Under the pieces are notes generated by a model that saw only the letters and a list, made by a program, of their open reading frames with translations, ran no database searches and was not told where the DNA came from. This document shows positions 1 to 10,048 of a DNA stretch of 64,000 nt, piece after piece. Source of the DNA: Apteryx mantelli (taxonomy: Eukaryota > Chordata > Aves > Apterygiformes > Apterygidae); NCBI RefSeq assembly GCF_036417845.1, contig NC_089980.1, positions 68,198,501 through 68,262,500 of the forward strand. The letters run 5' to 3'. Both the position numbers and the translations under genes were made by a program. Positions within the stretch are counted from its first letter, which is position 1. Each line of letters opens with the position of its first letter.

Positions 1-359
1 ACATCAGCCCTGAGCCCAGAGGGAGCATCCCCGGCACTTGGGCTCAAGTGCCTAGCAGCCTTTAGTCCACCCAGAAATCTCAGGCTTCCTCCTTGAGGAG
101 GGTGCTGGTGAGCAGGAGGAGCAGGAGGAGGAGGAGGAAGTGAGTTTCCCAGGGGCAGGCAGGAAAGCAGTGGCGGAAGCAGGGCACCTGAAAAGCAGAT
201 GGAAAACACAAATGCCAAGCTTTCCCAAGGGTGGGAAAACACGTCGTTTGGCTGGGCTGTGCTTTCAGCTTTGAGTTTCCCCGGGACCTGCCTAGGCACT
301 CGAGCAGGTCCGTGCAGGTTTGCAAGGTGCTCTCACAGCTGCCAGCCGCAAGAATTCAC

Positions 360-521
360 CTTCAAGACTACTGCCAGCAGGTGCACAGGTCTGCTTGCCA
401 AGTCAACGGTCTCTCCTTTGCTGAGGTCCTCCTTCAAGTCCCTGTGGGCTTTCTCACTCGCAGCTTTGTGGAATATGCCCTCCGTGGCAGGGCCTTCCCT
501 ATACAAGATGGCCAGGAGATC
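360..521 (-). CDS. Left copy exon: RhoGAP arginine-finger exon (Arg to His)
   Basis: This is the mirror of 62527-62688. The finger codon is at 468-470 (GTG on the plus strand, CAC on the coding strand), so the His is shared by both arms and predates, or was copied with, the duplication. Confidence 0.78.
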
Positions 522-1090
522 CTGCGGGAAAAGGCAGGCAGTGGTGGGAGAAGGGTTACGTGGGTGCCGAAAGGCCCTTTAGCCCCAGGGGAGCCTTTGT
601 TCGCAGACGGAGGCAAGTCTTTGCTGCGCAGGCACACTCTGCTTTGCTTGGGTTCGCAGCTAGTTCTCCCTGCAGGTAGATTAGCCGGGGAGTAACCTGG
701 CTGCCCCCCAAGCCACCCTCTCAACCCCTTTCTTCAGGGAAAGACAGAAACCCCTGGCTGGTGACGCTGCTGAGAGCTTCCTTTCGGTGACTTCTGCAAG
801 ACCACCTACGTGCCCCCTCGGGAGCAGATGTGCTTCTCCTCCTCCTGCTCTGGCCTTGTCTCCACTCCAGAGTTCCTTCCCGCAGCAGCTGTGCAGGCTG
901 CACAAACCCGTGGTCCTGAGCCCTTTGGCTTGTGCAAGGGGATGCCAACTTGAGGCCTTACCGGTGAGAAGTGCATGTGGAGGGCAAGCCCTCGATTCCC
1001 TGTCTGCTGAGAGCCACGGCCCAAGTGCTGGGGGTGCTGCGTCGCACGAGAAGCCGGCAACAGGCTAACTGCATGGCCAGGCTGGCTTAC

Positions 1091-1263
1091 CTGGACTGGC
1101 TGGGGCAGGGTCTCGTCTTCACCACAAAGAGCAGCCAGAGGCTGGCCAAAGAGAGGGCTCCTGAGGCCAGAGTCTGACTGCCCTGGGCAATCCCCACTGG
1201 CCGAGAGTCGTCTCCCAGCAAACGGCCAAGGGATCAGCCTCTTTCTTTTCTTCGTCCCATCTG
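1091..1263 (-). CDS. Left copy exon: basic linker and RhoGAP N-terminus
   Basis: This is the mirror of 61785-61957 (GTKKRKRLIPWPF; LAALCGEDETLP). Confidence 0.73.
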
Positions 1264-1791
1264 CTGCAAGCAAGCGGAAAGCAAAAGTCGGGTGAAAAAG
1301 GCAGGGGGAGAGAGCTCTGCTGCCTGTTGTGTGCGTGCAGTGCCGTGGGAGGCCGAAGGAAGAGCAGAGCTGGGTGCGGAAACAGCGACTCCGCCCCAAC
1401 GGGGGAAACGGAAAGACAACAAAGGCCTTGCTGAGGGAAGAACCAGCTCAGCTCTAAAACGGGGACCATCCCTCTGAGCACACCAGCTTTCCTGCTTTCT
1501 TGACCATCTAGTGACCGTTCCCTCTCAGAAAGTGGGAACACACAGGGCACACAGCAAGAACCGTGGGGTGTTTGAACATGCGCAGCGGTTACAGGCATGG
1601 CAGAGGTTTCTGGGACCGCTGCAAGGCACATGTGTCGCTTGGGCAGCTTGCAGCGGCAGCAGCTGTGGCTGCGCAGTCTGAGCATGCCCCCGTGCTAGGG
1701 CTGGCCACAGGGGCCGGAGGGGCTGCTGCTTTTCAGCCGCTGTTGAGCGCCAGGTGAGAAGGCAGCTCCTCAGTTTCTCTTACAAACTCAC

Positions 1792-1858
1792 CAGCCGAGT
1801 GGCAAAGTCCCTCTCCAGGAGCCGATGGGACCGAGACAGGGCACTGCTTGGTGCCAGC
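1792..1858 (-). CDS. Left copy exon: linker
   Basis: This is the mirror of 61190-61256. It is supported by splice sites and phase only. Confidence 0.48.
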
Positions 1859-2327
1859 CTGCAAGAAACGGCTTCAGGTTACACAGCCGCCCTGCAGCAG
1901 CAAAGGCCGCCAGCGAGTTGCTTCAGCGATGCAGAAATGTGTGAGCAGCTCCAGGGAAAACGCGAGGGTGTCCGACGCCTGCGGGGGAGACGCTTGGGTG
2001 CGGGAATGGCCCTGCCTCTCTGCTGACCGGGGTGCTCGTGGCAAAGGCTGCTGCTGCAGCCGGCCACCCCCACCAGACCCGTGCAGTTTTGGGGGGGCTG
2101 GTGGGTGCCAAGCAGGCGCAGCCCTGCACCAGGTGCCCAAAGGTGGCCCCAGGGGGACAGGCTGTCGTCCCACGCTCCCCCCGGCCCCGGGGAGCTCCTC
2201 CCAGGTGGCCCCGTGAGGCAGTGGCCGGTGTCTCCAGGGCTTTGGGCCCTGCCACCTTCCCTCCCGAGACTTGGATGCCTCCCGCAAGAACCCAGCCAGG
2301 GCCGGGGCAGAGGCAGCCCCTGCTCAC

Positions 2328-2375
2328 CTCCGCCGAAATCAAGGCCTCGACAGTCCGGGCAGTCAGCGACTCCGA
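2328..2375 (-). CDS. Left copy exon: RA-like segment, second part
   Basis: This is the mirror of 60673-60720 (SESLTARTVEALISAE). Confidence 0.58.
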
Positions 2376-2478
2376 CTGGGCAAGAGAGCAAAGAGCCAAC
2401 ATGAGCAGCTGGTCACTGGGGCTGTTCCCCAAAGCCCCGTGGTGCTGGGGGCAGAGCGGAAACCCCCGGGACACTTAC

Positions 2479-2563
2479 GGGACCGTAGAAGCCGACGACC
2501 TTGATGAGGAGCCGAAGGGAGGTGAGTCGGGTGACCCGGGTCTCCTGGGCTCCTCGGCTTTGC
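2479..2563 (-). CDS. Left copy exon: RA-like segment, first part
   Basis: This is the mirror of 60485-60569 (SLRLLIKVVGFYGP). The frame is open. Confidence 0.66.
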
Positions 2564-3000
2564 CTGGGCACAGGGCAGGGACGAAAGCAGAGCTCGGTCA
2601 CAGCCAGCCCCCTCTGCTCACTCCCCCGGCACCAGCTCAGCACCTCCCTGCCACCCGGACACTGGAGACCTTCCCGCAGCGCTGGCTGGCAGCACTGCTC
2701 TGCAACGGCCCCGCTTCTGCTGCCTCCGGGCCTCCTGCGTGTGGAAAGGGGAAGCGGCGGCTCAGGCTCCCCATCCACGCAAGCGAGGAGCTGTGCTGCC
2801 AGCTCCAGGGTGCTGGTGTTCGTTGGCCATCACAAGGCGAAGCAGCTGCCGCCGTGCAGCCCAGGAGCTGCCCTGCGCAGGGGTGTCCCTTTGCCCCAAC
2901 TCCACGGCTGCATTGCTGCGGGCAGCTCCCCCGGCAGCTCTGCACCGCCCGCAGCTGTGACGCCCACCGCAGGCGGGCTGAAATCCCCAGCATTGCTCAC

Positions 3001-3042
3001 CTGAGGAGGGCGTTGAGCCACAGCTCCTTCACCTCCTGCGAC
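3001..3042 (-). CDS. Left copy exon: PH C-terminal helix
   Basis: This is the mirror of 60006-60047 and encodes EVKELWLNALL with AG/GT borders. Confidence 0.73.
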
Positions 3043-3400
3043 CTGCAGTGCAAAGGAGAAGCAGCCTCAGAGCCCGCTGCTCCTCCTCCTCAGCTGGAGA
3101 GGCACAGGCCTCCAGACACATCTCGCCCGCTTGGCACCTCTCCACACCGCCATACACCAAGCCCCCGGGTGGTGTTCCCCCCCCGCAGCATCCCTGGGCT
3201 GAGCAGAGCTGCAGGGAGGTGGTGGGGGCGGGTGGCTTGTGCATGCCTGGAGCCGCCTGTGGCTGCGTCTGAAACCCAAGCGGGGCCTCTACTTTCTCTC
3301 CCACAGCCTGCCCTGAGCCCCAGCCAGGCCCAGAGAGGACTGCACGTGAGCATGGTGCCCTGCACCGCGGAAGGGCCCTGCACATGTCCCCAAGACTCAC

Positions 3401-3574
3401 CGAAAAGTGACCACGCAGAGGTTGGGGGGCCACACGAGGATGAAGGTGCTGGTGCATTTCAGGCCCAAAACCTCCTCCTCATCTTCCCGCCCGCACACCG
3501 CCTCATCCTTCCTGCACAGCACCCAGAGCTCGCTGAGAAGCACCTGGTACTTCAGCAGGAAGGTGGAGCCACAT
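3401..3574 (-). CDS. Left copy exon: central PH domain
   Basis: This is the mirror of 59474-59647 and encodes the same LSELWVL and CVVTF strands. Splice borders are identical. Confidence 0.73.
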
Positions 3575-4056
3575 CTGGTGGGAGGAAGAGCAAGCACCGC
3601 CTTGGAGGTTGCCACTGTGGGGGCAGCCCCAGCAGTCCTCCAGGGCAGAGTCATGTCCCGGGGCAGAGCCTTGGCGCAGCCACCCCAAGCCTTGCGCGGG
3701 AGAAAGGAGCCTCAGTGGCAGCACACCCGCACAGGGCACTTCTGAAAAGTCGCTACTGCCAAGCGATGCCAGCAGGCGCTTCGTCAGGAGCTGCGGTCAG
3801 GATGGCAAAAGCAGCAGCCTGCCCCTTTCCTCTTGCACCTCCCCGAGTTTAAAAGTGTCCCTACCCACAGCGTAGGGACACCCCTGCAGGAGACTGCAGG
3901 TCATTTGGACCACAAGTCCTTGTCGGGAGCAAAGGGCACCCACACATTGGATACGCAAGTTAGGACAGGAGCAGCTCCAGGGAGGAGCAGTGCCCAGAGG
4001 CTGGTGGCAGAAGCGGTGGCGGCAGGGGCAAGGATGGCTGTGGTTGCTATGCGTAC

Positions 4057-4158
4057 TTGAAGATGGCGATGGCGTCAGGGAAGAGCAGGAGGTGCCTGTC
4101 CCTCATCTGCTGGCGCTGGGTCACCTGTGCACAGTCGCAGAGGAGGAGCTGGGGACTC
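4057..4158 (-). CDS. Left copy exon: first PH-domain strands
   Basis: This is the mirror of 58890-58991, with the same sequence and the same uncertainty about the acceptor. The nearby arm difference at 4169 (C here, T by mirror) changes an upstream Val/Met codon if the frame were coding there. Confidence 0.58.
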
Positions 4159-5429
4159 CTGCGCAACACGAAGGCGCCGAGTGGCATTGGGGGCCGGGAG
4201 GCTCCCCTGGCCACGAGCCCGAGGCCGGCGTGAGGAGCCGCACGGCCAGGGGCCGGGGGCTGTCGCTGCGTGCTGCGAGCGGGGCTGGGAGCGCCCCGGG
4301 CACCACAGCAGTCGGCCTGTCCCATGGTGCAGTGCCAGGCGCCGGTCAGGCCTGCGCAAAGCTCAGAGCAGTGTCCCTGTGCCAGGAAGTGCTGCTGGGC
4401 TGGGAGCCTGCGTCTCCCTGCTGCCCCGCACCGGCACAGCGCCGCACTGGGGCACGGGCAGGTGCTGGTGGCTGGGGCCACCCGGGTGCCACAGCGGCAC
4501 ATTGTGATGCACCGGCCGGGCCACCGGGCAGCACTGGGGGGGTGCAGGCCAGGGGCTGCGCAGGTGCAAGGGGGAGTCTCCCTGCCTCTGATGCCATACA
4601 GTTTCCAGGCGAATGGTGCCTGGGACAAGGCAGGAGATGGGCTTGGTGCTGGTCGAGCTCCTGGCTTCAGCAGCTGCCTCTGTGCCAGGCAAAGCCCCGC
4701 AAGGCACAGGCCTCCCCACATGGCTGCAACATCCCCCGTTGCTGCTGGAGTGCACAGGAGGACTCCAGCTTTGCAGGGGGCAAGCAGGAGGGCCCGTGCC
4801 CGCAAGAGAGCCGGGGCCCAGGCCATGCCCTATATCCCAAGGTTCACGGTTCCTCTGCAGTCCATCAGGGTAGTGGTCAGCTCTCGATTAGAGTGACCTC
4901 CACTCCAGGCCTCTAAATGTGGCATGACCATGTGAAGGGGGGACCTCTGCTCCAGTCACAGTCAGAGAAGAGCTGAGGGAAGGATTCAGTTGCCTAAACA
5001 CCAGGACTGGCATCCGCCAGTGGCTGATGCCTTCAACAAGTCCTTGCGGTGCCCTGTGATACCCAAATGCCTGTAGGCACCGACTTTCAGGCAGCTGAAT
5101 GCCACCTCCACTCAGGTCCATCCCAGGAGTGTGCAGAGACTCCGATGCAGGCTCCGCAGGAGATTAGGCAGGCTCATGTCAATGCTTGCCTACAGATACC
5201 AAAATGGAAATTCCCGTGTGTGCAGTCTGCATAGGAGTTGCAGCCCAAACATCAGTGAAACCTGCAGGGATGGTCTTTCCCTCAGCCTTCACTGATGCTT
5301 GGCTCTCGAGTGGATGCCAAAGGGCTCTTGCTGCAGGTGCTCCCCAAAATCAAGTGGCTGAGATGTGTGTGGCAGAACAAGAGCCTGCAGCTCGCTGGTG
5401 CCCGAGGTTGTGTTGCTCCATGAGGAACT
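4159..5429. other. GC-rich stretch upstream of the left gene copy
   Basis: About 700 bp next to the first PH exon is very GC-rich and open in several frames (for example a 259-codon minus-strand frame, 4047-4826). This could be an upstream exon, intron or CpG-rich promoter, but no domain or clear splice site was found. From about 4890 the composition falls and an unclassified dispersed-repeat-like segment follows. It contains ATTCAGTTGCCTAAAC at 4984-4999, a motif seen again at 8319. Confidence 0.4.
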
Positions 5430-6844
5430 GTGCCCCGGCATAGGGCCCGAGAAGGAAGAGGGCTCCAAGAAAGCTGGTTGATGTTCAAGGATCACTTCCT
5501 GCAAGCTCCCAGACGGTCCATGGCAAAGAGGAGGAAGTTGAGCAAAGGGGGCAGGGGAGCTGCATGGCTGAATGAGGAGCTTGTGGCAGAACTCAGACCT
5601 AAGAAGGGAGCATACAGAGGGGGGAAGCAGGGACAGGTCACGTGGGAGGAGTAGAGGCACCTTGCTGGAGCGTGCAGGGCTAGGGCTGGGAAGGCTAGGA
5701 ATCCCAGGTCCCAGAGAGCAGGGAGAAGTTATGGAGAAAGGAAGGCTTTCCCTTGCGGGAGGAGGATGGGGCGAGGGATGGCTTAAGCAAAGTGGACATC
5801 CACAAGTGCGTGGGCCCTGATGGGGTGCACCCCTGAGTGCTGAGGGAGCTGGCCAGTGTCATTGCAAGGCCACTCTCCATCCTCTTGGAAAGGTCACGGC
5901 GACTGGAAGAGGAGCCCGAGGACTGGAAGAAAGCAAGTGTCACTCCAGTCTTCCCAAAGGGCAAGAAGGAGGATGCAGGGACCTGCAGGCCAGACAGCCT
6001 CCCCTCGATCCCTGGAAAGGTGATGGAGCAGCTGATGCTGGATACCATTTCCAAGCAGATGAAGGACAAGAAGGGGATCAGGAGCAGTCAGCATGGATTC
6101 CCAACAGGGAAATCATGCGTAAGCAACCTGATAGCCTTCCACGATGGAAGGGTGGGCTGGGTCGAGGAGGGGAGAGCAGTGCATGTTGTCTACCTCGACT
6201 TCAGTAAGGATTTCCACACTGCCTCCCATAACATCCCCACAGACAAGCTGAGGAAGTAAGGGCTGCAGGAGCAGACAGTGAGATGGATTGAAAAGTGTCT
6301 GAATGGCAGAGCTCAGAGGGTTGTGATCAATGGTGAACAGTCTTGTTGGATGCCAGTAATTAGCATTGTACCCCAGGGGTCAATGCCGGGCCCAATCCTG
6401 TTCCACTTCTTTATCAGTGACTTGGGTGATGGGGCAAAGTGCACTCTCAGCAAGTTTGCTGATGATACAAAACTGGGAGGAGTGGTTGATACACCAGATG
6501 GTTGTGCTGCCATTCAGAGGGACCTCACCAGGCTGGAGAGATGGGCAGAGAGGAACCTCATGAAGTTCAACAAAGGGAAGTGCAGGGTCCTGCATTTAGG
6601 GAGGAATGACCTCATGTGCCAGTACAGGCTAGGGGCTGACCTGCTGGAAAGCAGCTCTGCAGAGAAGGACCTGGGTGTCCTGGCAGACAACAAGTTGACC
6701 ATGAGCCTGTAATGTGCTCTTGTGGCCAAGGCCAATGGTATCCTGGGTTGCATTAGGAAGAGCGTTGCCAGCAGGTCGAGGGAGGTGATCCCCCCCCTCT
6801 ACTCAGCCCTGATGAGGCCACACCTGGAGTAGTGTGTCCAGTTA
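5430..6844 (+). mobile_element. CR1 LINE reverse-transcriptase fragment, left arm, both ends truncated
   Basis: The plus strand encodes decayed CR1 ORF2. An endonuclease-RT linker comes first (ESWLMFKDHFLQA; AAWLNEELVAEL; KQGQVTWEE). Reverse transcriptase blocks follow: ASVTPVFPKGKKEDAGTCRP, SSQHGFPTGKSCVSNLIAF, VVYLDFSKDFHTASHN, SIVPQGSMPGPILFHFFISD, and the catalytic box FADDTKLGG near 6457. The RT frame is interrupted by TAA at 6257-6259, TAA at 6710-6712 and TAG in HLE*CVQL near 6830. Sequence between the linker and RT blocks is missing or scrambled (about 5650-5830). It breaks off at about 6844 inside the CVQLW coding region and so lacks the rest of the ORF and the CR1 3' UTR. It is not autonomous. 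Confidence 0.93.
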
Positions 6845-7628
6845 TTCGCTGGGAAGTCTAGACAAAATGAATGGTCATCCTAAGAATAAGAAATTTAATT
6901 ACCCTGTAATTGTCTTACTGTGAGCATCATAAGTGCCAGCCTTGCCTAAAACTGAGCATAGTTCTCTCATACAACATTTTTTTTCTGCAAAATGTGTTGC
7001 TTCCTTGATAGCAGGTGTTTGGTAGACGTATTTGTTATCCTGGGAAGGAAGTGAACACCAACAAAACAAAGAGAAAAATTAATTCCTTTTTTTTGTTGAA
7101 GAACAACATTTTCACGATTTGACATAAAGCTCCCAACGATTCTGAAGTATCCTCCTAAGCTGATACGAAAATGAACTATACCTAAAATTGAGATTAAAGC
7201 TCAGGATTCACCAACATCTTTCCTCTACACAAAACAGTTATTATTACCAGTGAATCAAAAATATGATTTACCCAGTTGTAGACTTGCTACACCTCTTCAT
7301 AAATGCATGCTTGAAGCTGTGCAAAAAATGCAACATGAAATTTTACACTGTGGATACTAAAGTCTTCCTCTCCTTTCTCTGCCCAGCTCAGTGGAGAGAG
7401 CAGGATCTAAATATGAAAGCTGCTCAAGACTCAAAAAGAGAAGAAAAGTAGAGAAAAAACAGAAATCACTTCTACATGAAGGACCAGGTAATGTAGATTA
7501 TGGCACTGATATCCCTGACAGGGCGTGTCCATCTAACCACTTCTGCAAACCTAGAGATCCAAGCCTTAGCTGCACTGAAGACTGGGTATCTCCAAAATCT
7601 CTTGCCAAACAGAAGGGATTTCCCTCCT

Positions 7629-7645
7629 TATATATATATATATAT
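7629..7645. repeat. TA dinucleotide repeat (left arm)
   Basis: This is an uninterrupted alternating TA tract of 17 bases. It has the same length in the right arm at 55403-55419. Confidence 0.95.
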
Positions 7646-9990
7646 CACTTTAATTTTCTATGATTATCACAGTCAAATGTATTTTTATGAAATCATTTAT
7701 TTAACTAATGTTTCTTAGTCTCCTCAGAGTCATGCTGAATGTTTTTTTCCTGTTTCCTTAGCAGTCTGACACATTGAATCTCTGCTACACAGTAATAGCT
7801 TCAAGTCCCAGTGTTATTGTTAAGCTACAAAGGCATGTGATTTTGGTCATGGTTGTTTTACAACAAAGCTGGAAACATTTACAGCTTTTTGATTGGCCTT
7901 GGTGGACACGTACCACTTACCCTCACAATTGGTTATGACAACATGGCTATGGAAAGAGGTTATCTAAATCAGTTAACTTTAACAGGGATATTAGTAAATA
8001 ACGATAGGAGTACATTTGCCTTACTAAAGCATAGTAATTTTTTCCATTAAAATGGCTTTCTTTTTCAAAGCAAATGTTAGCTTTTTTTGTTAAAAATTGT
8101 TAAGCTTCCGTCAAAAAATACTCCTTTCTCTTTCTTTTGTATTTATTTTAAAAAGTTCAAGTAATCTGCTTTGAGAGGTTGACATTTCCTGCAGTTAGTG
8201 TCACTTAGTGAAAACCCATCTGTCCCTCAAAATAATTTCAGCAGAAAGTTTCCTGTTCCCTACTGAGAACACACTGTTCTAGCTAGAGCATCACAGTCCT
8301 ACGGACTTGAATGGTGGGATTCAGGTGCCTAAACTTAAGCAACTGGTCCTATTTGAAATGCCCTAGGGATATCTAGGAAATCAGATGGCAGATGTGACAG
8401 AAGAACTCCAGAAGATTTGCAGTATGCTGGAGCAGCAACTGGAGGTCAGGGAAGATATCCTAAGGCATCTAAAATGGCCACAAAAGCTCATTCTTAAGAA
8501 TCTGAATCCCTTTCAAGGTGTCAGTAGATGACTAATTTTATTTCTGTTCCTTTTACATTGAGGAAAGCAACAATCACACAACATGAATGCTTATAAGAAA
8601 ATGTGCTGATGGGGGGGGTCCTTTCTTATTCATTGTGATATGCATGAGGAATCGCCTTGTAATCCTTGTTCTATAAGTATTTATCGATTCCATTTCTGAA
8701 GCTATGTGACAAGAATTTGAAAGGCTGAAGAAGACTGAAGAAAAAATTGAATGAACTTGTTATAATTTTATTTTCTGAACAGTAACTTCAGTAATAATCA
8801 ATGAATCTCCTGGTAATTGTTTCCTCCTTTGCTTAAGACAAAGGAATCTCTTCTATATGTTTTAAAACAAAAATAATATTCTAAAATCTTGATTTCTCTA
8901 TTTTATCCCACTCATATGCTATAACCCTTTCTTTGAATACTCTTTTATATTTTCTCATTTCCAAGTTTGAAAAAGCAAAAAAACCAGCATATGCCTATTG
9001 AAAAGAACAGTCTCACTTCTTACCTGATTCTGTCAGCTAATTAGAATAAGAATTGCTCATCACTAACACTTTCGTACTGGCCACAAGAAAAATATGCAGC
9101 CTGTGCTCTAGTAGTCTGAGTGGGAATGTGTTCTGCAAAAGGATCTCTGTGTCTCATCAAGAGCAATGAAATTTGCAATAGCAATTCAACAGACTTATAA
9201 TAAAGGTTTGCTTCAATGATTTGCTTGCAAGCGTAGCAAAGACTCTAAGGGGGAAAAGAATGAAAGAGACAGGAACCGTTGAAGAGTTGAAAATAGTGGT
9301 AATTACAATTGCAATCAACACCATTTTGTACGAATGTAACTTCTGTATACTTTTAAAGTGCCAGCTTAATACTAATTTTCTTACAGTTGTTGAGACAGCT
9401 GGGGAGTTTCAAGTGGGGAATTCTCAATATAGAAGTCAAGGATGACATTTTAAAATACGCGTACTGAAGTTTAGGTCCATCAGTCAGGTTACTCATTTGA
9501 AGAAAAACTATTTCAGGTAGACGTGCTGAAGATGACTAGAGCCTTTGAATGAATATCAGATGCTAAATTTTAGACAGTCACACAGGAGCACTTTGGCTAA
9601 TAAAATTTTAACAGAAAACCTCTGTTAAAACTTAAGTTTATGCTGAAACTTTCTTCCTTGGGCTTGTGCTTTTACTCATGAATACAAGGGTCATCCTAAG
9701 CTTATGCCCCATCTTTATCATTCCTTATCACAGTGTAACAAGGTGCAGGTGGATATAAATGTATATATTACACTGCACTACACTCTGAATTTGGGCATGA
9801 GTCAGTGAAGAAATATCTGAAAATGAACACGGTATTTATTAAGTGTTTGTGAGAAGGTACATACCCATAGTAGTTTAATCTATTCTTGAATAAATTGAGC
9901 AATTTTTAACAGTCCTTTCAGTCTAGAAGGTGAGAGAAATCAAAGATGTAATGGGCTAATGGAGGTGCTGCAGCAGACAACTTCTGGAAA

Positions 9991-10048
9991 GAGAGAAGGG
10001 GGGGGGGGAAGAGAGAGAAAGAGAGAGAGAGAGAGAGACGGAGAGACT
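9991..10048. repeat. G11 and GA microsatellite (left arm)
   Basis: A G11 homopolymer is followed by GAGAGA and AAGAGAGA runs. Such tracts mutate quickly, yet the mirror at 53000-53057 is identical. Confidence 0.95.

Larger units (their letters stand above)
1..4158 (-). pseudogene. ARHGAP20/TAGAP-like gene fragment, left copy (PH, RA-like, RhoGAP start)
   Basis: This is the mirror of the right-arm gene, transcribed leftwards and running off the window at position 1. Eight candidate exons are visible on the minus strand: 4057-4158, 3401-3574, 3001-3042, 2479-2563, 2328-2375, 1792-1858, 1091-1263 and 360-521. Each has AG/GT borders and compatible phases. They encode part of a PH domain (RDRHLLLFPDAIAIFK; ELWVLCRKDE; SQEVKELWLNALLR), an RA-like segment (TSLRLLIKVVGFYG; LTARTVEALISAE), a linker and the beginning of a RhoGAP domain. 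Family members of this kind stimulate GTP hydrolysis by Rho-type GTPases at the membrane. Here the arginine finger codon is CAC (468-470 on the opposite strand, GIFHKAA), so GAP catalysis is not expected. The exon carrying the stop codon in the right copy lies outside the window. The 5' coding exons before the PH domain were not recognised. Whether it is transcribed is unknown. Confidence 0.75.

Noticed and set aside
2032-3852. 606-codon plus-strand open frame across the left gene (mirror 59196-61016 minus)
   Set aside because: It runs antisense through at least four exons and their introns of the ARHGAP20-like gene. It is Pro/Ala/Ser/Gly/Arg-rich low-complexity sequence with no domain. Long frames by chance are expected in such GC-rich DNA, and its equal presence in both arms only reflects their identity.
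3990-4916. 308-codon plus-strand frame (mirror 58132-59058 minus)
   Set aside because: It is antisense to the PH exon, of biased composition, without a motif and in a CpG-rich region. Treated as chance.
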